From Sphingopyxis sp. GW247-27LB (GTDB lineage: Bacteria > Pseudomonadota > Alphaproteobacteria > Sphingomonadales > Sphingomonadaceae): a DNA stretch of 64,000 nucleotides. Below the pieces are notes generated by a model. That model was not told the origin of the DNA, did no database searches, and saw nothing but the letters and a program-made list of their open reading frames with translations. A program made the position numbers and the translations under genes. The stretch spans positions 50,355-114,354 of the forward strand of contig NZ_NIWD01000003.1 in NCBI RefSeq assembly GCF_002277025.1, written 5' to 3'. Below, piece by piece: positions 30,195 to 39,784 of the stretch (positions are counted from its first letter, which is position 1; the number at the start of each line of letters is the position of its first letter).

Positions 30195-32074
30195 TGGCCC
30201 TCACCCCGCAATGGCTGGACGAACTCCGCGCGCGCGTCACCCTCTCGACCCTCATCGGGCGGACGGTGAAGATCACCCGCGCCGGCCGCGAGTACAAGGC
30301 CTGCTGCCCTTTTCATAACGAGAAGACGCCCAGCTTCACGATCAACGACGAAAAGGGCTTCTACCACTGCTTCGGCTGCGGCGCGCATGGCGATGCGATC
30401 CGCTGGATGACCGACCAGCGCGGCCTCTCCTTCATGGACGCGGTCAAGGAACTCGCCGGGGAGGCGGGGATGGAGGTCCCCGCCCCCGATCCGCGCGCGG
30501 CGAAAAAGGCCGAGGAGCAGGCGAGCCTGCGCGACGTGACGCAAGCGGCGGCCGACTGGTTCACCCAGCAGCTGGGCAGCAGCAACGGCGCGCCGGCGCG
30601 CGATTATCTCGCGAAACGCGGCATTTCGGACGCCACCCGCACCGCCTTCGGCTTCGGCCTCGCGCCCGACAGCCGCAGCGCATTGAAGGAGGCGCTCAAG
30701 AAATATCCGACCGCGATGCTCGTCGAATCGGGCATGCTGATTTCGGTCGACGACAAGGAGCCCTACGACCGCTTCCGCGGGCGGCTGATGATCCCGATCC
30801 GCGACGCGCGCGGGCGCGTGATCGCGTTCGGGGGACGCATCCTCGGCGACGGCGAACCCAAATATCTGAACTCGCCCGACACGCCTTTGTTCGACAAGGG
30901 GCGCACGCTCTACAATCTCGACAAGGCCAGCCCCGCGTCGCGGCAGACGAACCGGATCATCGTCGTCGAGGGCTATATGGACGTGATCGCGCTCGCCGAG
31001 GCGGGGGTCGCCGACGCGGTCGCACCGCTCGGCACCGCGCTCACCGAGAACCAGCTTGCCATGTTGTGGCGGATGGTGCCGGTGCCGCTGCTCTGCTTCG
31101 ACGGCGACGCGGCGGGACAGAAGGCGGCGATGCGCGCCGCGACGCGCGCGCTGCCGCTGCTCCGTCCCGGCTTCAGCCTCGCCTTCGCGACGCTGCCCGC
31201 GGGACAGGACCCCGACGACATCGTCCGCGCGCGCGGCGCCGATGGGTTCACCGCGCTGCTGGAAGAGGCCCAGCCGCTCGTTGAGCGCCTCTGGGCGCAC
31301 GAGGTCGCGGCGGGGCCGCTCGCGACGCCCGAGGAGCGCGCGGCGCTCAAGACGCGGTTGCTCGGCCACGCCGACGCGATCGAGGACGCCGACGTGCGCC
31401 ACCATTACCGCGAGGCGTTCCGCGAGCGGCTCGACGCGCTGTTCGCGCGGGCCCGGCCCGAACGCGGGCCGCGTGTTCCCTGGGCGCCGATGGCCCAGCG
31501 CGGCGGGCGGCGCTTTACACCCGACCCCCGATTGCAACCTCCGGGCGCCGAGACGCGTTCGATCGGGGAAGCCGGGATCGGCGCGCCCTATGTCGCGGCG
31601 CTTCTCGGCGGATTGCTGCGCTATCCTGCGGCGCTGCGGCGCCACGAGGAGGCGCTGATGCGGGTCGCGATCGGCAATCCCGCCGACGCCGAACTGCTGG
31701 GCGCGATGCTTGACATCGCAAATGCCCAGGAAGGGCTTGATTGCGAGGGGTTGCTTGCCATATTGGAGCCGATGAAAGTGTATAATAGGGCGACGACGCT
31801 GCTCAGAGCCGACGGAATGCACTTCTCGTTCAATCGACGGCTGGAAGACGGCGAAGGAGCCGCGGAGGCGCGCGAAACCGCGCTTCGCGACCTGGACGAA
31901 TATATCGGCGTGCTGGTGACCCAGCCCGAAATCCGTGCCCGGCTGGCCGAGGCGACCGCGGATTTCCAGCGCACGATGGATGATGAAGGATTTGCGCGTC
32001 AGCAAAAGCTGTACGCCATGGACAAAGAACTGACCCGCCGCCTGGCCGCGCTGTCCGACAGCAGCCAGGACTGA
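30194..32074 (+). CDS. dnaG: DNA primase DnaG
   Basis: A 626-residue replication primase. It has the N-terminal CHC2 zinc finger (CCPFHNEKTPSF...HCFGCGAHGD, about residues 36-67), the RNA polymerase core (FRGRLMIPIRDARGRVIAFGGR) and the TOPRIM fold (VVEGYMDVIALAEAG...DGDAAG). The C-terminal helicase-binding part is present. It is followed 34 bases later by rpoD in the usual macromolecular-synthesis order. Its ribosome site lies inside a repeat hairpin. Confidence 0.95.
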   Translation: MALTPQWLDELRARVTLSTLIGRTVKITRAGREYKACCPFHNEKTPSFTINDEKGFYHCFGCGAHGDAIRWMTDQRGLSFMDAVKELAGEAGMEVPAPDPRAAKKAEEQASLRDVTQAAADWFTQQLGSSNGAPARDYLAKRGISDATRTAFGFGLAPDSRSALKEALKKYPTAMLVESGMLISVDDKEPYDRFRGRLMIPIRDARGRVIAFGGRILGDGEPKYLNSPDTPLFDKGRTLYNLDKASPASRQTNRIIVVEGYMDVIALAEAGVADAVAPLGTALTENQLAMLWRMVPVPLLCFDGDAAGQKAAMRAATRALPLLRPGFSLAFATLPAGQDPDDIVRARGADGFTALLEEAQPLVERLWAHEVAAGPLATPEERAALKTRLLGHADAIEDADVRHHYREAFRERLDALFARARPERGPRVPWAPMAQRGGRRFTPDPRLQPPGAETRSIGEAGIGAPYVAALLGGLLRYPAALRRHEEALMRVAIGNPADAELLGAMLDIANAQEGLDCEGLLAILEPMKVYNRATTLLRADGMHFSFNRRLEDGEGAAEARETALRDLDEYIGVLVTQPEIRARLAEATADFQRTMDDEGFARQQKLYAMDKELTRRLAALSDSSQD

Positions 32075-32108
32075 CGACCCCTTATTTGCCCGCAGGCAGG
32101 ATGGATAG

Positions 32109-34118
<2,010 letters not shown>

Positions 34119-34304
34119 ACGGCCGGGGCCCGCCCCTCGCCCATTCATCGAACAGCAACGGCGGCCGGTCTAACCGGTCGCCGCTTTGTCGTGCGGCGCT
34201 GGTAGGAAAACCGCGTTCGCCCGACGGGCGGCGTTCCCTCTCCCACCCCCCGAGACTCCTGCCATGAAGAAATACCAAGGCTGATGGCGTAGTTTCCCGC
34301 CCGA

Positions 34305-34319
34305 TGGGAAAAATTCCCA
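34305..34319. promoter_or_regulatory. Candidate enhancer palindrome upstream of sigma-54 promoter
   Basis: TGGGAA-AAA-TTCCCA is a perfect inverted repeat centred about 75 bases upstream of the -24/-12 element. This is a usual distance for a bacterial enhancer-binding protein such as PspF. Function is inferred. Confidence 0.4.
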
Positions 34320-34384
34320 CCGCGACTTTACCCCGCCCGGGAGAGCCGAGGAAAATCGCGCGGAAAATCAGCCGTCAGAGAATT

Positions 34385-34399
34385 TGGCACGCCCTTTGC
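34385..34399 (+). promoter_or_regulatory. Sigma-54 (-24/-12) promoter
   Basis: TGGCAC at 34385-34390, five bases, then TTGC at 34396-34399 matches the sigma-54 consensus with correct GG-GC spacing. The predicted transcript starts near 34410, leaving a leader of about 45 bases to the PspC-domain ATG. Psp genes are sigma-54 dependent in enterobacteria, which supports the call. Confidence 0.65.
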
Positions 34400-34455
34400 G
34401 AAGCTGGGGGCACGAGCATGGGGCGACGCCCGCAGCCAAGAGGAAAGACGAAAAA

Positions 34456-34740
34456 ATGGACAGCGAAACCACCAATCTCTTCCGCCGCCGCGATACCTTC
34501 TTCGGGATCTGCGAGGCCGTGGGCCAGGACTTCGGCTTCAACCCCCTGTGGCTGCGCCTGGCGTTCGTCGCGCCGCTCTTCTTCTTTCCGGTCCAGACCT
34601 TCGCGGCCTATTTCCTGCTTGGCGGCGTCGTGCTCGCCTCGCGGCTGATCCACCCGCGCAAGGCAGTGGAGCCGGCTTCCGCGCGGGTCGAGACCGATAG
34701 CCCGGCCGACACGCGCGAGGAACTGGCGCTCGCGGCCTGA
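34456..34740 (+). CDS. PspC-domain protein
   Basis: A 94-residue protein with a PspC domain (FRRRDTFFGICEAVGQDFGFNPLWLRLAFV, about residues 8-37) and two hydrophobic stretches (about 30-60). The acidic tail ends in REELALAA. PspC senses envelope stress and recruits or releases PspA in the phage-shock response. No pspA, pspB or pspF lies beside it. The ATG at 34456 follows GAGGAAAG; the longer upstream frame crosses the promoter and is rejected. Confidence 0.82.
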   Translation: MDSETTNLFRRRDTFFGICEAVGQDFGFNPLWLRLAFVAPLFFFPVQTFAAYFLLGGVVLASRLIHPRKAVEPASARVETDSPADTREELALAA

Positions 34741-34823
34741 CCTTAGCCGGGGCGCGGCGGGCCTCCCTCTCCCCGCCTTGCCCGCTCCGGCCTCGCGGTC
34801 CCGCCATCCACGGGCCGCGCGAC

Positions 34824-34859
34824 AAGGACCGGCAAGCCTTTCCCGGCTTGCCGGTCCTT
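34824..34859 (+). terminator. Strong intrinsic terminator after pspC-like gene
   Basis: Fifteen-base perfect arms (34824-34838 and 34845-34859) with a six-base loop are followed by a T-rich tail. The mirror strand would also support termination. Confidence 0.8.
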
Positions 34860-34922
34860 TGCATTTTCGTCCCGCTTTCGGACGGGGAACGGCGAACGCT
34901 TCACCGCATTCCGCGGCGCTCA

Positions 34923-34937
34923 TAAACGCTACGTTTA
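34923..34937. promoter_or_regulatory. TAAACG-CTA-CGTTTA palindrome
   Basis: A perfect 6-3-6 inverted repeat 13 bases before the start of the 244-residue gene. It could be an operator or part of its promoter. No regulator is known. Confidence 0.35.
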
Positions 34938-34949
34938 CGACGTTATCCT

Positions 34950-35684
34950 ATGGCTGGCCGTTGCAATGGAATCGCGGGGGATGGCCTCGCCGCGACAAGC
35001 AAGGATGAAGCGTTGAGCCAATCGACCCAGCCCCGCATCCAGACGCGCAGCGTCGCCGAACTGCTCGACTCGCTGGTTGCGAGCGAGGGCACCGGCGCGC
35101 ATTCCTACGTCAAGTCGGGAGCGCTATCGAGCGGCACGGAGGCGATGCGCAATCTCGCCGACGCGGTGCATTTCCTCTGCCTGCTCCACGGCCGCTATCC
35201 GGGCGTGATCGACAGCGCCGCACGCAAGGCGGTCGACCCCGCCTCGCGCCGCTGGATGGACGAGGCCGCGCAGGCCTTCGCCGAAGAGCGCGCCTTCCTC
35301 TCGACGATCGCCGCCGCGGCCGGCCCGATGCCGAGCACTCACGGCCAGGACCAGTGCGAGGCCGCGGTCGCCGCGCAGCGTCGCGCGCTCGACATGCTCG
35401 CCGAATCCGATCGCCACGGCTGCGCGGTCGGCGCCGCGATCGCGCTGACGCTCGACTGGCGGACGATCCGCGTTCTACTCGACATCAGCGCCCAGCGGCT
35501 CGATCTGCCCGCCGTCCGCTGCACCCTGCCCGACCTGCGCGAGACCGCGCGGCTCGCGAGCACGGTGGCCGACACCCCCGCGGTCGAACGCGCGATCGCC
35601 TTTGGCGCGCAGCAACTCATCACCCAGCACAGCGGCCTGTGGGACCTGCTCGCCGCGCGGGCGGAAAGCCGGGGGCACGGCTAG
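34950..35684 (+). CDS. Uncharacterised soluble protein (sphingomonad type)
   Basis: A 244-residue alanine-rich, apparently all-helical protein without signal peptide or membrane segment. I do not recognise a functional domain; it looks like a conserved sphingomonad family of unknown function. An alternative TTG start at 35013 (LSQSTQPRIQTRSV) has a better ribosome site (AAGGA) than the ATG at 34950, and would give about 223 residues. It is followed by a GGGAGGGG palindrome at 35691-35714 and then a MoxR gene. Confidence 0.65.
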   Translation: MAGRCNGIAGDGLAATSKDEALSQSTQPRIQTRSVAELLDSLVASEGTGAHSYVKSGALSSGTEAMRNLADAVHFLCLLHGRYPGVIDSAARKAVDPASRRWMDEAAQAFAEERAFLSTIAAAAGPMPSTHGQDQCEAAVAAQRRALDMLAESDRHGCAVGAAIALTLDWRTIRVLLDISAQRLDLPAVRCTLPDLRETARLASTVADTPAVERAIAFGAQQLITQHSGLWDLLAARAESRGHG

Positions 35685-35690
35685 CCTTCT

Positions 35691-35714
35691 CCCCTCCCGC
35701 GAGCGGGAGGGGAG
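35691..35714. terminator. Palindrome after the 244-residue gene
   Basis: CCCCTCCCGC-GAG-GCGGGAGGGG is of the same family as the repeats around the DUF559 gene. It may act as a terminator, though no T-run follows. Confidence 0.55.
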
Positions 35715-35791
35715 ATTCGGTTGCACCCTCTTCCCACCCCCGCTATGCCAATCCCAGTTGACGTTCACGTTAAGGGAAAGGCTGCGCGCCG

Positions 35792-36637
35792 ATGCGTTTC
35801 GAGGGAACCAGCGCCTATATCGCGACCGACGACCTGAAGGTCGCGGTCAACGCCGCGACGATGCTGCGCCGTCCGCTGCTCGTGAAGGGCGAGCCCGGCA
35901 CCGGCAAGACCGTGCTGGCCGAGGAGATCGCCAAGGCCTTCGACGCGCCGCTGATCACCTGGAACATCAAGTCGACGACCAAGGCGCAGCAGGGCCTTTA
36001 CGAATATGACGCGGTCGCGCGCCTGCGCGACGGCCAGCTCGGCGAGGAACGCGTCCACGACATCCGCAACTATATCAAAAAGGGCAAGCTGTGGGAGGCG
36101 TTCACCAGCCCCAAGCTGCCCGTCCTGCTGATCGACGAGATCGACAAGGCCGACATCGAATTCCCGAACGACCTGCTTCAGGAACTCGATCGCATGGCCT
36201 TCCACGTCTATGAGACCGACGAGACGATCACCGCGAAGGAACGCCCGATCGTCGTCATCACCTCGAACAACGAGAAGGAACTGCCCGACGCCTTCCTGCG
36301 CCGCTGTTTCTTCCACTATATCAAATTCCCCGACCGCGACACGATGGCCGACATCGTCGACGTCCATTTCCCCGGCATCCAGAAGACCCTCGTCAGCCGC
36401 GCGATGGACATCTTCTACGACGTGCGCGACGTGCCGGGACTCAAGAAGAAGCCTTCGACGAGCGAACTCATCGACTGGCTGAAGCTGCTCCTCGCCGAGG
36501 ACATGCCGCTGGAGGTTCTGCAGAACCGCGACGTCGGCAAGGCGATCCCGCCGCTGCACGGCGCGCTTCTCAAGAACGAGCAGGACGTGATGCTGTTCGA
36601 AAAGCTCGCCTTCATGGCGCGGCGGCAGGGCGGCTGA
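35792..36637 (+). CDS. MoxR-family AAA+ ATPase
   Basis: A 281-residue AAA+ ATPase of the MoxR/CoxD type. Walker A is KGEPGTGKT (about residues 32-40), Walker B is VLLIDEIDKAD (about 111-121), sensor 1 is VVITSNNEKELP, and the arginine-finger region is FLRRCFF. MoxR ATPases usually help a VWA-domain partner insert cofactors or assemble complexes; that partner normally follows directly but is absent here. A large inverted repeat follows instead. Confidence 0.88.
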   Translation: MRFEGTSAYIATDDLKVAVNAATMLRRPLLVKGEPGTGKTVLAEEIAKAFDAPLITWNIKSTTKAQQGLYEYDAVARLRDGQLGEERVHDIRNYIKKGKLWEAFTSPKLPVLLIDEIDKADIEFPNDLLQELDRMAFHVYETDETITAKERPIVVITSNNEKELPDAFLRRCFFHYIKFPDRDTMADIVDVHFPGIQKTLVSRAMDIFYDVRDVPGLKKKPSTSELIDWLKLLLAEDMPLEVLQNRDVGKAIPPLHGALLKNEQDVMLFEKLAFMARRQGG

Positions 36638-36645
36638 ACCTTTCG

Positions 36646-36795
36646 ATCCTCCCTGTCGCGCAACGATGGGGAGGTGGCAGCCCGCAGGGCTGACGGAGGG
36701 GCCGAGCGCGCAGCGCTCGCTCGCGCTCGCGGCCCCTCCACCACCGCTTCGCGGCGGTCCCCCTCCCCACGGCTGCGCCGCAGGGAGGATTTTTC
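36646..36795 (+). repeat. Long imperfect inverted repeat with T-tail
   Basis: Outer arms ATCCTCCCTG/CAGGGAGGAT and inner arms GGAGGGGCC/GGCCCCTCC make a cruciform of about 145 bases that ends in five Ts. It lies between the MoxR and chemoreceptor genes, which converge here. It may work as a terminator and belongs to the REP-like elements. Confidence 0.7.
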
Positions 36796-36796
36796 G

Positions 36797-38194
36797 CTAA
36801 AGCTGGTACGCGACCTCGACGTCGCCCCAGCGGCGGCCATGGATCACCGCGGGCATATAGACGTTGCGCACGGTCACATAGTTGGTGCCGTCGCCTTCCT
36901 GGCGATACACCGCCATGAAGAAGGGCGCGTTGCTGCGTTTCGCCGCGGCGTCGGTTTCGTCATAGAGGATGCGGCCGTTGCGGCAGTGCGCGGTGTCGTG
37001 CTCGACCTCGCCGGTCGGCGCGCGCGAGCAGTCGGTGATGTGGGTCGGAAGAAAGCCGTTCATGTCGCCCGCCGACGACATGCGCACCTCGGGATGATCG
37101 GCGACGATACGATCGAACAGCGGGCGCCAGTTGCGGTCGGCCCAGTCGCACAGGCTGGTGCGGAAGCGTTCGGGATTCGACCCCGGCACGCGGACATAAT
37201 CGGTGTCGAACAATTGCTCCATCGTCAGTTCGCCGCGCGCGACCGCCGCCTCGGCAAGCCCGACAAATTCGTCGCGCACCTTCGCCGCCAGCTCGACGAC
37301 GGCGGAATCGCGCGGGGACACCCCCGCCGAAATCACCGCGTTGAACATGCGGTTCGAAACATTCTCCATCGACAGGATCGAATCGCGCGTGCCCTCCAGC
37401 GTCGAGCTATTATCACGCACCGACGTCACGACCCGGTCGAGCGCCTCGCGGACACGGGCCCCGTTGGCATGCACCATCGCGCTCGACTGCGCGATGCGGT
37501 CGCTCTGGTCGTCGAGCAGCGCGACGAGGTGCGTCGCGTCGTGAAGCGCATCGGTGATCGTTTCGAACTGCGCCTCGGCGCGGCTCGATTGTTCGACCCC
37601 CGACTGGATTTCGGTGACCAGCCCGCTCGCTTCGGTCGCGAGACTGCCGATCGAGCGGCGGATCTCGTCGGTCGCGCCGCGCGTGTTCTGGGCGAGCTTC
37701 TTCACCTCGGCGGCGACCACCGCGAAGGTGCGCCCGGCGTCGCCCGCGCGCTCGGCTTCGATCGCGGCGTTCAATGCGAGCATGTTGGTGGTCTTGGCGA
37801 TCGACTCGATCGACTGGCTGACCTGCTGCACCTGCTCCATCACCGCGGCGAAATTGGTGACATGCTGGCCGAGCCGCGCGACGAGGTCGATGACCGATCG
37901 GAATTCGGTGACCGCCGCGTTGACGCGCTCGGCGCCGGTGTCGAGCTGTTCGCACGCGCGCGCCGAAAGCAGCTTCGCCTCATCGGTCGAATCGGCGATC
38001 TGGCGCTGGTCGGCTTCGAGGCCGACGACATATTCCTCGAGCCGGCCGAGTTCGACGATCTGGCGATCCATCTGATCGGTCGAGCGTTTGATACGGCCCG
38101 CCGCGTCGCTGCACCCGACGGCGAGTTCGCCGCAGTCGCTTGCGACCGACTGGTCGACCATTTGGCCGGCAGGACGGATCGGATCATGTTTCAT
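36797..38194 (-). CDS. Soluble methyl-accepting chemotaxis protein
   Basis: A 465-residue chemoreceptor without membrane segments. The signalling hairpin (ARSIES-like to AQNTRGATDEI, with tip NMLALNAAIEAERAGDAGRTFAVVAAEVKKLA) lies at about residues 120-190. A C-terminal sensory-like region of about 170 residues follows the signalling part and ends GRRWGDVEVAYQL, a pattern known from alphaproteobacterial receptors. An in-frame GTG at 38206 is an alternative start. No che genes are nearby, so it is an orphan receptor that probably senses an internal signal. Confidence 0.82.
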   Translation of the reverse strand: MKHDPIRPAGQMVDQSVASDCGELAVGCSDAAGRIKRSTDQMDRQIVELGRLEEYVVGLEADQRQIADSTDEAKLLSARACEQLDTGAERVNAAVTEFRSVIDLVARLGQHVTNFAAVMEQVQQVSQSIESIAKTTNMLALNAAIEAERAGDAGRTFAVVAAEVKKLAQNTRGATDEIRRSIGSLATEASGLVTEIQSGVEQSSRAEAQFETITDALHDATHLVALLDDQSDRIAQSSAMVHANGARVREALDRVVTSVRDNSSTLEGTRDSILSMENVSNRMFNAVISAGVSPRDSAVVELAAKVRDEFVGLAEAAVARGELTMEQLFDTDYVRVPGSNPERFRTSLCDWADRNWRPLFDRIVADHPEVRMSSAGDMNGFLPTHITDCSRAPTGEVEHDTAHCRNGRILYDETDAAAKRSNAPFFMAVYRQEGDGTNYVTVRNVYMPAVIHGRRWGDVEVAYQL

Positions 38195-38515
38195 CGGCGC
38201 ACCCACATCCTATTGATTGCAGGGCTATGCCCGACATTGGTTAATGCGGTGTCAATGGGTGGGCGCAAGCCGTTTCTCTTCGGAGAAAACGGCCGGTCTT
38301 TCCGTGGTGGCTGGTTGCAAATCGCGCGACGCTTGATGCCGTGGATGGATAGCCCCAAGCAAACGTCCGTTCCGACGCGCGACCCGGTGCGTGCGGCTAT
38401 TTTCAGGCGCATCCGTGGTGCGCCACCCCCCGCTTCGCAGTGGCGCACTTATACCGCGCGGAGAGCGAAGCCGCAAGCGGCGATCTCGGTCTTTCCGGCG
38501 CCACCGGGCCCGCGA
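38195..38515. other. 320-bp gap between chemoreceptor and RES toxin genes
   Basis: There is no gene here. It contains the chemoreceptor promoter region (a TTGACA at about 38256-38251 on the minus strand, with only a weak -10) and a hairpin at 38418-38448. Confidence 0.5.
38418..38448 (-). terminator. Hairpin downstream of the toxin gene
   Basis: Nine-base perfect arms (GTGCGCCAC and GTGGCGCAC) with a 13-base loop lie about 70 bases past the RES gene stop. No T-run is present on the minus strand. Confidence 0.4.
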
Positions 38516-39046
38516 TCAGCGCCCAATCGCGGGCCAGCTCAGCTGGTTCGCGGGAAGGCGGCCGCTGGGATCATAGACGCGGATCCGGTTCGGCAATTCG
38601 GGCCCCCATCGCCAAAGGACGAGGTTGAAATGGTTCGCCGCGGCCCCCGGTACGAAGCTCGGCACGAGGATGCCGCTATGGCCGTCGGATCGCAGCCGGT
38701 CGGCGACGAGCCAGGACGGCGCGTCGCGCCGCTGCCTCATATGGCCGAGCCAACCGCAGGCGAGGTCTTCCTGCGCAACCCCGTGCCGGGCGCATCCGGC
38801 TTCGTCGCGAAGGTCCGCAACGGGATCGCAATCGACGTCATATTCGCACATGAGCAAGGGTTGCAGCCGGTGGCTGAACCCCTGCGTGCATTCGCCCACC
38901 GCCGTCATGACGTCGAGCGACAGGTAGAGCGCCCGCTCGCCCTCGCGGTTGAAGCGCCCGCCGGTGATCGCGGCGCCTTCGCCCGACAGGGGCGTGAAGG
39001 ACCAGGCGGGGTCGTGGCCGCGATAGCAGCGCCCCTGAAACCTCAA
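38516..39046 (-). CDS. RES-domain toxin (NAD+ phosphorylase type)
   Basis: A 176-residue RES protein. The conserved residues are visible: an early arginine (CYRGHDPAWSFTPLSGEGA), then GGRFNREGERALYLS with the Arg-Glu-Tyr core. RES toxins (MbcT, ParT-like) break down or modify NAD+-linked targets when freed from their antitoxin. The ATG overlaps the antitoxin stop by ATGA, so the antitoxin is made first. A standard Xre/RES type II pair. Confidence 0.88.
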   Translation of the reverse strand: MRFQGRCYRGHDPAWSFTPLSGEGAAITGGRFNREGERALYLSLDVMTAVGECTQGFSHRLQPLLMCEYDVDCDPVADLRDEAGCARHGVAQEDLACGWLGHMRQRRDAPSWLVADRLRSDGHSGILVPSFVPGAAANHFNLVLWRWGPELPNRIRVYDPSGRLPANQLSWPAIGR

Positions 39047-39459
39047 GCAAAGCCGCCGAGCGCCAGATGATCGAGATAGTCGCGCACCGCGCCCGCCCTG
39101 CCCGACTTCACCAGCGCCTCGGGCGTCCGGCCATCGAGCGCCGGGATCGGCTGCGAGCGATACCAGGCCATCGCCTGGGTCTCGCCGCCCGCCCAGTCGC
39201 GAACCCGGCTGATGATCTCCAGCACTTCGGTCACGCGGGTCTGCGCTCGCGGCGCCGTCCGGCGATCGGCTTTCGAGATGGTCGCGATGCCGAGACCGGC
39301 GGTTTCGGCAAGCTGGCCCTTGGTCATGCGGAACGCATCGGCGACCCGCTCGACGTCGACAAGGCCGCGCTTGTCCATGAAGCGCGCGACGAAGCCCCCG
39401 CCGGTCTCACCCGTGCCAGCCCTGCTTCGGCTGGCGATCTTGCGTTGCACCTGCGCCAT
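39043..39459 (-). CDS. Xre/MbcA/ParS-type antitoxin (DUF2384)
   Basis: A 138-residue antitoxin. An N-terminal helix-turn-helix-like region (RVADAFRMTKGQLAETAGLG, about residues 38-57) is followed by the DUF2384 toxin-binding part (WYRSQPIPALDGRTPEALVKSGRAGAVRDYLDHL). The ATG at 39459 has AAGGA six bases upstream. It probably represses its own promoter through the inverted repeat at 39471-39499. Confidence 0.87.
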   Translation of the reverse strand: MAQVQRKIASRSRAGTGETGGGFVARFMDKRGLVDVERVADAFRMTKGQLAETAGLGIATISKADRRTAPRAQTRVTEVLEIISRVRDWAGGETQAMAWYRSQPIPALDGRTPEALVKSGRAGAVRDYLDHLALGGFA

Positions 39460-39470
39460 GTCCATTCCTT

Positions 39471-39499
39471 TGTCCAATATATGGTCATAATATGGGACA
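39471..39499. promoter_or_regulatory. Probable antitoxin autoregulatory operator
   Basis: An inverted repeat (TGTCCAATAT and ATATGGGACA, one mismatch, nine-base centre) lies just upstream of the antitoxin start, in A+T-rich DNA likely to hold the promoter. Confidence 0.5.
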
Positions 39500-39784
39500 T
39501 CTATCCTATTTCGCAAGCGGGAATCGCGCGCTTCGCGGGGGCCGCCGAATTTCGCGGCCGCCCCGGCGCGATCGCGCGCCAAAGGTGATCGCCGATCTCG
39601 GTGCCATAACGGCCAGCCGGTATTCCGGTGATGCGCAGGGGAGAGCGACCATTTGTTCCCGACGTTCTTCCAAACGGGACATATCGGTTCCGATCGTGCC
39701 AAAATTGGCGCGTCCCATTGTCTTTCGATACTCGTTGCGGCCTGATCATCCTGGTTTGTTTAACAATCGGGGAACGACCGTTCG
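39500..39784. other. Intergenic region before the catabolic island
   Basis: There is no gene here. It contains GGGACAT at 39677-39683 with an inverted GTCCCAT at 39713-39719, and a GTGCCAA motif at 39696-39702 that recurs in other promoters of the catabolic island. Confidence 0.5.

Larger units (their letters stand above)
34119..34455. other. 337-bp intergenic control region
   Basis: There is no gene here. It holds the end of the rpoD transcript, a palindrome at 34305-34319 and a sigma-54-type promoter at 34385-34399 that drives the downstream PspC-domain gene. Confidence 0.6.
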
